Of a stretch of 64,000 nucleotides of DNA, positions 11,755-25,260 are shown piece by piece. Source of the DNA: Solea solea (Eukaryota; Chordata; Actinopteri; Pleuronectiformes; Soleidae); NCBI RefSeq assembly GCF_958295425.1, contig NC_081135.1, forward strand, positions 22,080,180 through 22,144,179, given 5' to 3'. The notes under the pieces were generated by a model that ran no database searches, was not told the origin of the DNA, and saw nothing but the letters and a program-made list of their open reading frames with translations. How positions within the stretch are numbered: position 1 is the first letter of the stretch; every line of letters starts with the position of its first letter. Position numbers and translations under genes: made by a program.

Positions 11755-13410
11755 ACCAGAGACAAGAATACCCATTTGAAGTTCAGACTGGGCTGCTGTG
11801 TCGACAACTGGTTACCAGAATTCCTTAGCATGTAAACTCATACACTATATGACACCCACTATATATATAGTAAGTGCAAATACCACAGACACAAGTGCAC
11901 ACACACACACACACACTTGCAGACATACAAGGATAAAGAGATGCAGACTGGCTACTTACAACATTTGATGAAATGGTGGTGAGACATTTTTTGAATATGT
12001 CAGACAGTCTGCCAGTCTGGTAGAAAGGCGAGCAGGCAGCAATGTAGGTGGAGAGTCAGTAAGTGAAGAAGGCAGGCAGACAGTAGGCAGCTACAGGTTC
12101 CAATAAAACTAACTATTGCAGAGCCTGTAACCTCGCAGGATGCATTATTAATCTCGCTCCCTGCATGCTGTCCAAACTCCGTCCCCCTGACTGCATTATT
12201 CACCCGCATCAGCAGCAGCTCCAGTTGCAGCCCATGTAGCATCTAAATGCACCGAGACTTCCACACACACAAACACGCACACACACACGCTCCCACGATC
12301 CCTCTGTCTGTAAGGGGAGCTCCGGCTGTTTCTAGCACCCGGCGCTTGCAGCCAAATAACCAGCGCACAACGTCTTCCAAGCCATGGCCGATGCACGTGC
12401 TCCACTCGCATCAATGACTGACAGCCGGTTTAGCCCACCTACCATTCAACACACCCCCAATGACGCAATGCTCTTCACCTTACTCACACCCCTCCCATTC
12501 AGCTTCTGCCACACATTCACACACACACACACATGCACACACACACACAGAGAAGCAGTGACTCACACAGATGCACACTTTCTTAGATTATCCTCAGCCA
12601 AAGGAGAAAAAATGTGGAGGGGGGGGATTAATTGTGCCTCTAAGAGATGGAGGGAGATGGAGAGCGGAGAGCAAAGGGGGTACCTGGAGGAAAACAGACA
12701 GAAGCTGAATGAAAAATGGAGGAAATGCAGATACAGCAGGGGGAGCAAGAGAAAGAAGAGATTGCAAGAGATGGGGGGCATTAAATTGGATAGAGGGGCA
12801 GCTAAAAAAAGAGAGAGAGGCTGCTGCAGTGCGGCTTTTGGTGGGATGGCAGGTTAAGTGCACATCATTGGTTTCAAACTGACTGCAAATTAACAGATAA
12901 GTATAGTTGATGGAAATATTATGGCATCAGATCATGCATCGTATGCTCCATCACACACACACATATACACATAGTGTTAAGTGATATAATGGGCTTGCAG
13001 AGTGTGTGTGCCTATAGGGCAATGTCTTAAGGCTGATTTGCATACATGAATACATAAGTTTTGCATTAAAAACAGCTTTTGCAGGAGGATGGTGAGAAAA
13101 GGGAAAAAAGAAAGATCTACGAGGAAGACAGCGCGCACACACACACACATTCACGGCTAAATGAATATATGAATGATAATTACACTAGTGTTGTGACACC
13201 CGCATTTCGGAAATCTGTGCCTCAGTGTCGGCACATCTTCTGCGGGTTATGCAGCATGCTGCATGTTCTGTGGGAGACTTGGAGCTGTTACTTTCTTGCT
13301 GTTGTTTAGATGGGATACAAGCCAATGAGAAGCAGGTGAGGTTCATTTTGTGACAGCAGTGAGGAGCAGCTTGAAAGAGAACATGAGGAAGACAGAGACT
13401 GCGACAGGGA

Positions 13411-13525
<115 letters not shown>

Positions 13526-14166
13526 CGGGCACAAAGCTCGAGTAATTCCTGTCACAGGAAATCAGGTCAGTGAAGCAACTCGCTGCATCTTGTACAAAAC
13601 ACTGCCAAGACAACTGCTACTCGAATGCTTGTCTTAGCAAAATAACACGGCAGATTTGTCTGTGTATGTACACACACGTTCAGTGTATTATATGGATAAT
13701 ATAGAAATCCTGTTTTTTTTCATGCAAACATTGTGAAGAATTACTGACTTTGTGTGTGCAATAATAATAGACATGTGCATGCTGTATCACGGGGCAGTGA
13801 TGTGCTGAAACACTGGAACAAAAGGTTATGCAAGGTCTCAATGTGCGACAACAGAGAGCAAATTAACTTATCTGTGATGTAGCACCCACAGAGTAATGTG
13901 CTAGTGTCACAGCCTAATCATTTCTATTCTTTACAGCCACAATATAGATCAAGCCGCAGGTATGTAAAAAGTACAAACAATGTGACGAAAGTAGAGAGTT
14001 AAAACATGCAGCACCTACTGGTAATTTATTTAATTTTAGTAAGAAATCATGGGAACATTTGAGATTGCAATGATGATATCAGTTGCAATAAATTAACAAA
14101 TAAAAGTGTTTGTTCTGATATGTATCGATATATAGTGCGGGTTCATGTTGAGCAGCAATGGCAGTG

Positions 14167-14169
<3 letters not shown>

Positions 14170-14201
<32 letters not shown>
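14170..14201. repeat. (TG)n microsatellite
   Basis: Perfect TG run of about 32 bp. Confidence 0.96.
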
Positions 14202-14202
<1 letters not shown>

Positions 14203-16614
14203 GTCAGTTAGAGCCAAACAGTTTGTGTAAAATGTCAAATTTTCAGACAAATACTGTGATTTTGATATGATTTTTGAAATAACTATTCATTTAAGACAAT
14301 ATGGAGCATCAAAATGTTATACTCCAGTGCAAGGATGAGAAGTTAAACACGAGAACAAATATTAAGTATGTCAGCTCATTGTGTAGCACATGTTGCGTGT
14401 GGTTACATGACGTGACTGTGTCTCTGCTTTTACCCAGCAGCGTTGCACTCACTGCAGCAGTGTTTGTCCAACACAGGAGATGACAAACTCCATTTTCCCT
14501 CGACACAGCTGTCTTCAACACGCTCAGGTGTCAACCAATACTGTGACTGCGTTACTTCCTTGATTTCTACGGCTATCGCACATGCTTGCGTACAGTCTGT
14601 TTATATGGCAATGATTGAGTAGGATGTCTGATGAGGGAAATGTTCCCATTATGGGCAAAGGCACGTTTTAGGGTGATGCATAATGCATGAAGAGATTTCT
14701 TTAGATAAATGTTTTATCACACATCGTTTACACAAAGAAATGTTTATTTATTTTACGTACCAAATTTGAATTTTGAACATTAGCATGTATTATTTATCGT
14801 TTCATGTTCCTGTGAATGCAGCTGGATCCACACACACACGCAACATGTGCAAGTCCATTATTAAGATTCTCTTAATTATCTCTGTCTCTCTATTTTTATC
14901 TCACACATACACACACAGAGAGACTAAATTCTGGTTAATCATGTTAACTCGCTTGCCTCCTTCAGTCTTTATAGTAACCCTTCTCCACTGTACCTCCATC
15001 ATGCTGTGATTAAAATGTCATTGAGCATAAAACAGCGCTGCGTATTATTATCATTATTAATGTTTCGCACAAGATTCTTCATCAAATATGCAGTGGATTT
15101 TTATCATTTACTGTGTATTTAGCTTTGTCAGTAAATTCTGCTGCAATACACTTTTTTTTTCAGCTGACAGCTTATGTTTTCGCCCACTGCATTAGATTGG
15201 ATTGTTATAATACCATGCACCACTGCTCTTTTTGTAAACTGTATTACCGGCAAAACACTTTTTTTTTTATGCTACACGTTCTATTTTTATTATGTTGTGA
15301 GTAATTTCGAACCCAGTTAATCTTGAGCATATTTAGACTTTAACACTGTAATTATTGTTATCACAGTTTGCTCATGGTGGTGATACAGAGAAACATACTG
15401 TCAGCAGTTGTTTTAACACATTTTCGCCACACTGTAATACAGGGAACAGTGATGTATCAACAAGGGTGCTGACAGAGGGGCTACGCGGTGCATTACACCC
15501 TGGTGGATATTCGTTAGCGACTCGGGGAGTGAGAGCGAAAAATAACTAATGTAAGAATTAAATATTGATGAACGAATGAAAGTGAAGTGGAAGTCGGGAA
15601 AAACTGAACAAATATCCTTGGGCTACACAAAGACGCATTGATGCAGTTTTGCACATGGTTTTGCTCAAGCTTAGAAAGTTAAGTATTGCATCCTTTCCTA
15701 GATTTACATTGTTTTATAAGACTTGCACATAAGCATTATTGGTTGTTGCGTTTTTTTTGTATAATAAAGTTTTAGCAAGATAAATAACACTGCTCTTACT
15801 TTGTTCTCATACTCGTGCTCTACTTTCTGCAAAAACAGCAAGAAGGAAAGCACACTGCTGTAATTTACATGGATTATTTTCAAGGGTTTGCATTAGCCTA
15901 CTTAATAATTGATGCTAATTGTTAAAAAAAAAACTAAAGATACAGATTTATTCCCACTCTGATTGTGTGAAATCAGCATTAATCTGTGTATCAGCGTGTA
16001 GGTTGGATTGTACCCTAATCCAACCATTTTCTCTCGCCAGATCAGATGCTCAGTCCAGGTCTGAGCTCAACAGCAAGCATTATGATCTCATATTAATAAT
16101 AATACTAGGTAATAGCATAGCGGCAATTTTGGTAAATTGCAAAGAGGGAGGATTTCAAGGCTTCTCTCAGCATGATGCTGCAGAGCACTGACAAAATCCA
16201 CTGACTCAAACAGAGCTTTATGCTCAAGTCAACACAGAAGGAAATAAATGCTTCACTATGTAATTTATGACCATTCAGAGGAAGACAGACTTATAACAAG
16301 CCTCGACACACTGTTCATGAAGTGCTCATGGGTGTGACTGCCTGCTGCCTTTTAAAAATAAAAAGGAATCTAAGTGTAGTCCATTTTTCATCAAAATGAA
16401 TTTGAATGGTGGTTTTCCTGGTAAAGAGGGAAGATCTAAATTGACATGGAAAAACTTCCTTTCAGACATCCTTTTTGTTCAGATGTATTCTATATATCAT
16501 ATGCAGAAGAATGGTAATAAAGGTTACATTGACTAAAGCATCTTTAATTTTCTTAATAATTAAAATAATTAAAATTTAAAGACATGTAAAGTCATGCATC
16601 ACTGACATACTGGA

Positions 16615-16965
16615 ACTAGGGATGGGCCAATAATTATGACACTCTGTATCGGTCCAATACTGGTCAAAATCACTGGATCGGACAAATAAAATTGTAAAAT
16701 GTGATACAATCCAAAAATCCTATATATCGCATGCTTCACTATCTATAGACTGTAAAAAATGTAAATAAAAATCATTTTAGCTGAGTCATGTTGTGGGCTG
16801 TTTATGTCTTTTTCATGGGAGAAGAATATGTGTTACACAGTTGGAGAATGATGTATTTGAAATAGCTTGAAATGGCACAAATGTGTCCTTAGTTTAAAAG
16901 GTCTTGATTGCCTGTATTGGACTGATATCAGTATCAGTAGATTCTTGAGTTTGTGATATCTCTGA
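16615..16965. mobile_element. Decayed hAT-like MITE fragment
   Basis: Starts TAGGGATGGGCCAATAATT, resembling the 564-1114 element's terminus. It contains TATCGGTCCAATACTGG and, near the far end, GTATTGGACTGATATCAGTATC, the same kind of CGATA/TATCAG-rich ends. The right terminus is not clear. Confidence 0.4.
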
Positions 16966-18444
16966 AATGCAAGAGGGACATAACTGAACAGATGAAGTTG
17001 ATGACGGCCCGAATGTCACGCTGTCCATCTGTACAGAACAGATACCAAAGCTCTGCCAGTATGAGTCAATAACAGCAGCAAGTGTCACTTTTAAAGCTCA
17101 CAGGCATTGATCAAACAGACATGGCTGCAAATCTGTTTGATAGGTTTAACACATGGCCGGTGACGTAACCTTTATGCTCCATCCATACTAAACCAAACCA
17201 GAGCAAACAATAATTCTGAACGTGAGTTTATATGTCCAAACCCTTAATATATATATTAAAAAAAATGCAACTGTTTAACCTACACTGACAGTATGGCACC
17301 AAAAGTAGTACCATTATAGCAGCTAAACATATGAGAAATTCAGTGTCTTTTAATACATTGCAATATTTCTAATGCATCACTCAAAAATGGGGTCTGGGAA
17401 AAATGTGTTATTGATGTTATTACCAAAAATATCACCCTGTTGTTAATAACACCCTTTGGTGCCTAGGGATTTTGCCTAAAAGACATCTGTAACATCCAGT
17501 TAATATATTGCTACAAGTAGAAGACTGGTGAAGTGATTATCACCACTGACCAGAAGGATTAATAAAAAAGCAAGAAGAAATCATGAGGGAGGGGGATTAA
17601 AGCAAAATCAGGGGAGTTTGTCAAAAAGAGTGAATTAATATATGATCAAGGCACGAAGAATCAGAGGAGCGCTATAATTTGTAATGTCTCATCAGCCCAT
17701 TTCTCTGTTTTATCACATTCTCCAGTTAACTGCCTCACTTTACACTGAAGAATAAATGTCCCTTTCGCTCCTCAAATAACCTCCCATCTCCACATCTACT
17801 GCAAAATCTGGAAGTGGAGGAGAATCCCTCGCTCACAGGACCTGGCAGCTGGCACAATGGGAACGTAAAGGACGCAACATTCGGCGACAGACGATCAATA
17901 ACCAGACAAACAATGGAAGAGCGCAGCCAGCATGTGAGCAGCTCCATACTAAACAAGCATCCAATACAGAGGCAGCGTCCCGCACTTACGCTCTCAGTTG
18001 ACAAAGTAGAGTGAAAATCATGACCACCATGTTAGTGACTCACAGTGCAATGTACAGTCGGTTCTACCGACACACATGACATCACCATTATAATCGTTTT
18101 AATGCCAAGTTGATGAATGTAGCACGTTATAGCTACATCATGTGCAATCATGTCTAAATTACATCAAATGCAGATATTGAACAACACACTTCACTGCAGA
18201 CATAGTCGTGGGATGAGGAGAGATTTGTTTCGTGCAGGAAAAATATTCCATTTTGTGACTAGATTTGCTGAAGCCGTGAGAAGTGATCCCATCATGTGTC
18301 GATACACAAACAGATCTGCAGGCAAACACAAGCATTAAGTCACGGCGCCTTCAACAATCATGCACTCATACTTTGCCAAGGTGCAGAGAACAGGTGGTGA
18401 GAATTTCAATAGAAGTCAACAGAAGAAGCTAAAATAAAAATAGT

Positions 18445-18545
18445 GACATCTAAGATAAGATAAGATAGTCCTTTATTGGTCCCGCAGTGGGGAAATTTGC
18501 ATTGTCACCGCAGCAAAGACAGTAAAGATAAAGATAGTAAATAAT
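18445..18545 (+). repeat. Retroposon 3' tail-like repeat beside tRNA-Leu
   Basis: Contains AAGATAAGATAAGATAG, then TCCTTTATTGGTCCCGCAG and TGGGGAAATTTGCATTG. This motif series recurs in teleost genomes as the 3' end of a non-LTR retroposon with a short tandem tail. The LINE family is not certain from memory. It sits immediately downstream of the tRNA terminator. Confidence 0.45.
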
Positions 18546-18561
18546 AAACATGCATTTCCAA

Positions 18562-18570
18562 GAAAAAAAA
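18562..18570 (-). terminator. Pol III terminator of tRNA-Leu
   Basis: Nine consecutive T on the transcribed-sense minus strand, five bases after the tRNA discriminator base. Confidence 0.85.
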
Positions 18571-18575
18571 ACTAT

Positions 18576-18685
18576 TGTCAGAAGTGGGATTTGAACCCAC
18601 GCCTCCATTTGGAGACCAGAAGTCCCATTCACAGGAAAGTTATACAACTTGAGTCTGGCGCCTTAGACCGCTCGGCCATCCTGAC
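18576..18685 (-). tRNA. tRNA-Leu (anticodon CAA) with 26-nt intron
   Basis: On the minus strand the 84-nt exonic sequence folds as a leucine tRNA. The acceptor stem GTCAGGA pairs with TTCTGAC (one G-T pair), with discriminator A. The D-arm holds the A box (GGCCGAGCGGTCTAAGGCGC), the anticodon stem is CCAGA/TCTGG with loop CTCAAGT giving CAA, and there is a long type-II variable arm (TCTCCAAATGGAG). The T-arm is GTGGGTTCAAATCCCAC with the B box. A 26-nt intron (18622-18647) follows base 37, the normal position for vertebrate tRNA-Leu(CAA), which decodes UUG. A run of nine T on the minus strand (18562-18570) directly downstream is a pol III terminator. All elements look intact, so it is probably functional. 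Confidence 0.93.
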
Positions 18686-19629
18686 AGTGGCAAACCTGCT
18701 GTTCATTCCTCTTAGACCTTTTTCATGTGAGCCACTGAGAATCATAGCAGTCAATAAAATGAAAATGATTGACAGATTGTTTTGAGCAGAAATAACAGCA
18801 CCCCATAATTCAATGTTACATGACTTTGTGCTGCCTATAAGTATACTAGAGTACTATATGAGTCTGACTGATCATCTGTATAAGTCATAGCAATCACCAG
18901 GTTAGTGTTTGACAAGTCTGCAGCTTCAGTAGTTGAGGATATTGATTGATTTCAGCTCATGAAAAGGCAAAGTCAAGCTTGACTAGTAGTTCAAGCAGTC
19001 TATATGTGCGTTAACTGTAACAGTAATGGCAGCATGATTCATGTTTTTCTTTGGTATTCATCCTGTTGCACTTGTCTGATAACTGTTATAGCTGCTGTGA
19101 CAAGTTTAGATGTCATTTTTACAAGTTCCACATTGATCTCAGCATTCGATGTGTTCCCCCATAGGACAAGCTATAATCAATCTTGAGTCTCTGCTTTACT
19201 AAGTTTGGTATAGCCCTGCAGAGAGTGACAAGGTCAAACCCTACACACATCAAACATCTACTTTCCATACAATGTTTTCACATTAAGGTCAAAGGGTTCA
19301 AAAGTAACGTTTTAAATATTAATTTCCAGGGATTAAGTCCCTTTTTTTCCCCAAAAAAAAAACCAAATAATAATTTAGTCACATAACATAATTTTGATAG
19401 AAACACTAAAGTATAGATAATGTAAGTCATTTTGAAAAAATATATTAGCAAAACAAGTTCAATTTTAAGTTCACTGTCCTTCACTATACAGAATTATGCG
19501 AATACACAAACAGGTTTCCAGATTTGGCAAGATAAATACCCTGATCTCAATATCTTATCTTCACCCTTAATTAACATGCAAATTAGCAAACTAAAAATAA
19601 TGAAAAAGAGGCAAAAGACCTAAGGCCAA

Positions 19630-19950
19630 CTATATAGCTGTTCTACAGCAATCATGATCTTCATCTTGTTTTCTCCCTTTAGCGGTCGCCACAGAGGATA
19701 ACCTGCCTCTATCCTGCCCTCTTCTGTTACTCCAACTGTCCTCATGTCCTCCTTCACAACATCCATGAACCTTCTCTACGGTCTTCCTCTTTTCTTCCTG
19801 CTCGGCAGACCAACCCATCCCTTTCCCTTTTGCTACTATCCCTGTCCCACAACACCCCTGACACTTGTCTCCACTGACTCCTCAATGCCTGCATCTTCTT
19901 TGCTGTCCATTGCTTTGCGTAGGTGACCCCAGGTTTTAAAACTCATCTGC
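19630..19950 (-). mobile_element. Decayed LINE ORF2 3' tail (RTE-like)
   Basis: On the minus strand one frame reads RFMDVVKEDMRTVGVTEEG, preceded by KKRKT/GRP-like text and followed by CTGTGGCGACCGCTAAAGG. This is the C-terminal end commonly seen in RTE-type LINE reverse transcriptase ORFs in fish. Frameshifts and stops interrupt it. A second, shorter copy of the same tail lies at 47744-47880 on the plus strand. Confidence 0.5.
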
Positions 19951-20382
19951 ATTCTAGCCTCTACTTCTTGCATCTTCAACCTGTCTCACTGTCATTCACA
20001 CACAGACATTCTGTCTTTCTTGATTGTCCACGGCAAACGTTTGTGAATGATTAGCCTCAATAAACACAGTAAATGAAATAGCAGCAAAACCCTTGAGGTG
20101 GCACTATGCTGCACTATGTTTTTCTGCAGAGAGAGAGAGAGACTGAGAGATAGAGTTCTCCACTACTGACCCACTTGTGCCGCAACCATGTTATCCAAAA
20201 AGCTGTCAGTCATTTACTCAGCGGAGCCTTTCAGCCAACAAACAAACACATGCTGGAGCTTTTCTACATCCACCCTTAATTCTGTATACTGAAAAAAAAA
20301 AACACATGGAATACATTTCCTCAGTTTCAAATGAACATGTCTGAAAGTGTTTTCATTCACTTCCTATTGATCACAGAACAAA

Positions 20383-20775
20383 TCAGCAGTGAGATGGGGC
20401 AAGTTGTATTCTTGCATTTCACTCCTCAAACACACCTGACATTGTTCTACCACTTTCACGTAACAGCAATTTTTCTGGGTTTGCAACCATTTGCAACATA
20501 TGACCTTTGTTCAGTGTCCTGCAGTGATTTCTGGGTAAAACTAAATAAAACACACAAGGTTTTAACATCAGTATACATGTCATCAGTACATTTTAACTGA
20601 AGAAAAACTGTTTTTCTGAATGAATGAGATAGTTGAGAAGCTTCCCTTTCCATCATGATAGCTCGATTACGGCAGCCCGGCCACGAGATCTGTAGAACTT
20701 GGCGGAACAATGTCAGGTGTGTTTGAGGAATAAAATGCAAGAATTCAGCTTGCCCCATATCACTGTTGACTTGCT
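20383..20775. mobile_element. Foldback (long inverted repeat) DNA element
   Basis: The left arm from about 20386 (CAGTGAGATGGGGCAAG, then ATTCTTGCATTTCACTCCTC and AAACACACCTGACATTGTTC) is repeated in inverted orientation ending near 20775. The arms are about 70-75 bp with a handful of mismatches and enclose about 250 bp. Proteins translated from the two arms on opposite strands share MGQ.EFLHF.PQTHLTLF, which is how it shows up. It has no coding capacity of its own. Confidence 0.65.
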
Positions 20776-22163
20776 GCAATTCGAGCCATTGACCCACAAA
20801 AACCTGGTCTAAATGTTGAGTGTTGGTTATTTAAACGGTGCATTTGATGCGCCTGCATAGGTGAGTTCACAATGCACACTCTGCTAGTTACACACACAGA
20901 GATGTGCTTTCCATCCTCCTGCTCCTCCTCCTTCACATCAGTTATATGCAGAATTAATGTTGGCGCAATTCCTCGTCCTGTGCAGTCTAATGGAGTTGTT
21001 AATGGGACAGAGAGTCAGTAGACAGCGGAGTAGTGTTGTGTCGTTCGTAAATGATTCGTTTGGGTGAACATCTCTGTTGTGACTAGAGTGAGGCAGCGGC
21101 CCGGGGTGGGGGCAAACATGATTAGTTTACTGCAAACGACCCAGTCAGTCACTTAGTGAAGGAATCCCTGTGTCCCCCTTGAGCTAACAGCTAATGTAGT
21201 CGGCTAATGTAGTCAGCCATGGGCACAAGATGTTTACACTTGAGAACAAACACACACAGTCCCTTGTGTTTTAACTTCCTTCTTGACTGTCCCAGTCATG
21301 CAGAAAGTACTGAAAGATTTGGTGAATCTTTTGAACAAATCTTTTAAATAAACAGATTCTAATGGTGTGCATGCAGTACACCAAAAATAACTTCTTTGTC
21401 CATCACTACAGTGGAGGCAGAGGGTCCACCTGGTCTGCTTCAGATGTCAACAGTGAGACTACAGGCTACTGTACTACTGTTAATTCCTCCTCTCCATGAG
21501 TAAACTGTTATACCATTAACCCAGCTGAGAATCAAGTGTCTCAGACATTAGTGCTGACGCACAGTCTCACATGATGTGCGGGTATGATATAAATAATTGT
21601 TGTTTTACATTTTTGATTGACTCAAAAAATATCACAACTCAAATGTAAATTGCAATACATGACAGAAACATCACAAAGCCGATGTTTTTACCCAAAATGT
21701 TCGACCAGCGTGTTGGTAATAGATTATACTTGCCAGATCTAGACTAAATGTTGATCATTTGATCCCTAACATAATCTAATGCTCCATTCAGGATGCCAGC
21801 CAATGCCAGTGGGGCTTTCAGCTTTAGCTGTTTGTCACTCAAAGGTCGGTGAAGGTCAACAGAGTCATTAATCAGACATCTAGATGAATGACACGGTCTG
21901 CAAATGAACTCACAGATGGACGGTGCACAGCAAAGGAGGAAGACCACCCTTAAAGTAAAAGGAGCTGGGTCCACACTTCTGCAGAAGTGCTTTTTGAGAG
22001 ACTTTGCCGGTTTAAAATGTGCTGATCAGTAGCTGGCCCATGTCCCTGTGAAGAGGGACAATTGTTAAGATACTTCCCTAAAGGGACCGGAACATTATCG
22101 CACAATGACGGAAAGTATCAGCACAGCAAGCTGCTTAACAACAACACTACAACAAGACAGCAT

Positions 22164-22199
<36 letters not shown>

Positions 22200-24774
22200 A
22201 ACACTGTCGCAGCAGATTCATTTCAATTGCAGCTCTAAAGAGTGACAACCTAAGCATGTACAGGGGGTTTCTCATCGCACAATCAGCTGTTCCCAATCAG
22301 AAACACAAACATTCTTCCACACTGAGTATCTCATGATATATTTAGACCAATGACAACTGCACAACATATCCGCCTTTCTTCTCATTCCCCGTGGAACGCC
22401 GGGAGCAGCACATGACATCTACATATGCACGTCACATTCTTCATGTTCTATGCTCACCACACATGCAGTCATCAAGACCTGCGGACAGTTATGAGAGGAG
22501 AAAATCACAACTATGCTCGCCATCGTCCCAGTAATGAGCGTTTACTCTGATGAGAGGAGAGAGAGCAGAGAAAAAGCAGAGAGCCTTACCGGAGAGAGCT
22601 CAACCACAGGAGACACCGGGGCAGAGGAGAGGAAAGAGAAATGTGTCTGCCTAACAAAAACCCAACAGGAGCCGCCTCCCTGTGCTCCACCACCAAATCA
22701 ATTTCACACTCTCTCACCTCTCCGCCACTGTGATGTCACTCATTCATCCGTTTCTCCGTAGCCATGGCAACTCTGCCGCTTGGAGCTGTTCATTCTTCTA
22801 CATCTGCCTTTGCTCTCCCTCTTTCTCTCTCCCCTAGGTCCCTCCCCCTCTCCAGACCAGAGGCCAGCCCACTTACTCCATCTAAGGGTTACAGTAACAC
22901 CCAGAGTCTCACTTGCATTCACCCCCCTTGTTCTTTGAAATCACATCACTGAACTGGTGTGAAAACACAAAAATGGGAGGTGCCAGGATTCAACTCATTT
23001 GGTGTACACACCCTGAAGAGATTGTACTCAACCAGACACACTTTGTTTTCAAGACGACACATTAAGACACAAACAGGAGACAAAGACAACTGTCAGACAA
23101 GGGAGACACAACAGAGGTTGGTTTGTCTGGAAACTTGGTGTTAAGACGTGAGCCTGAACCAGCTGTCACAGACAGAAATACAACATGTAATGGAGCCTTA
23201 AAAAGCTGATGAACAGATGTATTTGTGACTCCAAGATACACACACACACACACACACAGTGCAGTATAGTGTGAGGTGATGAATAGTTAATGAACACTGC
23301 TGCTGTTATTAAGCTACATCTTGGCTAATAATCACCATGTTGACCTTGAAGAAGGGAGGAAAAAAACCTGGACATTGACACAAATCAAACAAAAAGACAC
23401 ACCTCCATACCTCCATCCTCACCAACACCCACCTGCAGAAATGGACACATAAAAAACCTGGGGCAAGAGAAACATCTAAACATCTACTTGTCTGTCAATC
23501 TCTGGTCTACAGTTAACAAAGGACTTAACAAAGGACTGAGAGGTAGAGGTTTAAAAAAAAAAAAAGTCAGCACTGAACGAGCACACAAAGATGTGCTAGA
23601 GGAAGACACACACACACACACACCCACAAAGAAAAAAACAATTATCTTCTTTCCGTCACATCTTATCGCTTTTAATCTGGATTTTAATTAGATTCCTGTG
23701 CCTTCCTTCTGCAAAACCCCCCCATCTGCATCAACCCATTACATTCTGAATTTCATGGTTGGATTCCTGACCTTAATCTACTTAATCTACTGCATGTTTT
23801 TGTACAGTAAGACATTGTTCAAATGTCAGGTTGTCAAGTAAATGTTTGCATTTAAAAAAAAAAAATCTAATATACCACAAAGAGTAGAAAACAAAAGCCT
23901 TCTTTTGTTTTTGTGTGTGGATGAGTTGTCTATGTACTGCAGGTCTGCTTGCATTCAAATTGCTCCTCTAGTTAAAAATAAAGTATCTTGAATTGGCTTG
24001 AATTGATTTCCAGTATAGTTTCCTGAACAATGGACATCATGGAAGCGGAGTCATTACTGGAAGGGAGAGTCAGAGGCTCAATTAGTACTGATGCTGACAT
24101 TGCTTGTGGGGAGTTAAGCATAGTCTACTATATAGTTATTTTAAAATATTTTATGCAAAATAAAAGCACGGGGCAGGTGTGCACAGAGGACCGTCGAAGC
24201 CAAAAGCATTATCAATATAAAAGAAAGTACAATAAAATAACAATTGACAGTCATTAACTATGACAATTAACTAAAAGTTAAAAAATAAAACAGTAACCCA
24301 CTATTAAATGAATTGATATGATTTTGTGGAAAATAATTGAAAGATAAACATAGCTGCAGCTCTAAATGGAGTAGAATAATGAAAAAAAAACATGCCAAAA
24401 TGAAAATGAATAGCGTGTCATGTTCTTCCAGTTACAGACACGACACAAACCAATGTCATAACTTTTAATAAAAAAAAAAGCCCACTGTAATTGTACTGAC
24501 CTTGTAATTGTTGTAATTGATTCCCCTTGTGGTCCTTCAAAGAAGAGAAACAGTTTGGCTAACTTGCGTTTAGCATCCAGCTAGCATCTCACTAGCACCC
24601 AACAATCATCGAATTAGCAACTGCGTAGTTGTACCTTTACAATGACTTACTTCAGTGATTTCTTGTCAGCATCATTCCCATTCAGTCATGTCATGGAATC
24701 CACGAGCTTGTAGATTTCCAAACGATATTCTCTCTCTCGCGCGCGCGCACCCACGCACACCCACGCACACACAT

Positions 24775-24930
24775 ACGGGACCCTCATAGACATAATGCTT
24801 ACTCTAGCTCCTTACCCTAACCTTAACCTAAACCCAATTCTAACCCGGAACCTAAAACCAGGCCTTAACCCCACAAAAGACCTTCTTTAAAGACGTGAGG
24901 ACCAGCCAAACCGATGTTGGTCCTCGCTAA
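24775..24930 (+). repeat. Teleost dispersed repeat with CCTAACC-rich core
   Basis: Contains CTTACCCTAACCTTAACC and CTAACCCGGAACC, then GACGTGAGGACCAGCC. This is a widespread fish interspersed sequence with telomere-like CCTAACC words. A more decayed relative appears around 28440-28520. Confidence 0.5.
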
Positions 24931-24984
24931 GTGATAAATACAAGAACACACACAAACACACACTCATTCTGACAATCTGACACT

Positions 24985-25260
24985 TAATTGAAGATAATAA
25001 GGACAGTGTAGATATCTTCAAATGAGGATAATTAAAGATGACTACTTATAATGACAATGTAGATATCTGAAAATCTGTAATTAGACCCTATCTGCAATTA
25101 CACATACTATCTGCAACTTAAATGTAGATAATGACAAACCCCATGCACACGAATGGCAAAAGTGATGTAATTTTGACATGTAAACACTGAATATATAAAT
25201 ATCTGCAAGTGCAGTTTTGACTCGTAAGAATGACGTTGCAGATATTGTGAATATCCTGTC
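24985..25260. repeat. Degenerate repeat with recurrent AGATATCT words
   Basis: The segment repeats GTAGATATCTTCAAATG, GTAGATATCTGAAAATC, CTGCAATTACACATA, CTGCAACTTAAATGTAG and TTGCAGATATTGTGAATA at irregular spacing of roughly 35-70 bp. It looks like an old internally repetitive element; fish genomes carry similar ATCTGCAATTA arrays. No coding potential. Confidence 0.4.

Larger units (their letters stand above)
18686..24770. other. Intergenic or intronic spacer, no gene found
   Basis: Outside the LINE tail (19630-19950) and the foldback element (20383-20775), this stretch holds a (TC)n run at 22167-22196, a (CA)n run at 23239-23258, poly-A tracts and short random ORFs. I saw no conserved protein or RNA gene. 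Confidence 0.6.

Noticed and set aside
12384..12857. 157-codon plus-strand ORF
   Set aside because: Composed of CA repeat and purine-rich GGAGAGA sequence; no family resemblance and overlapped by antisense ORFs of the same composition.
24800..24880. Interstitial telomere
   Set aside because: CCTAACC-like words are imperfect and part of a common dispersed repeat, not a TTAGGG array.
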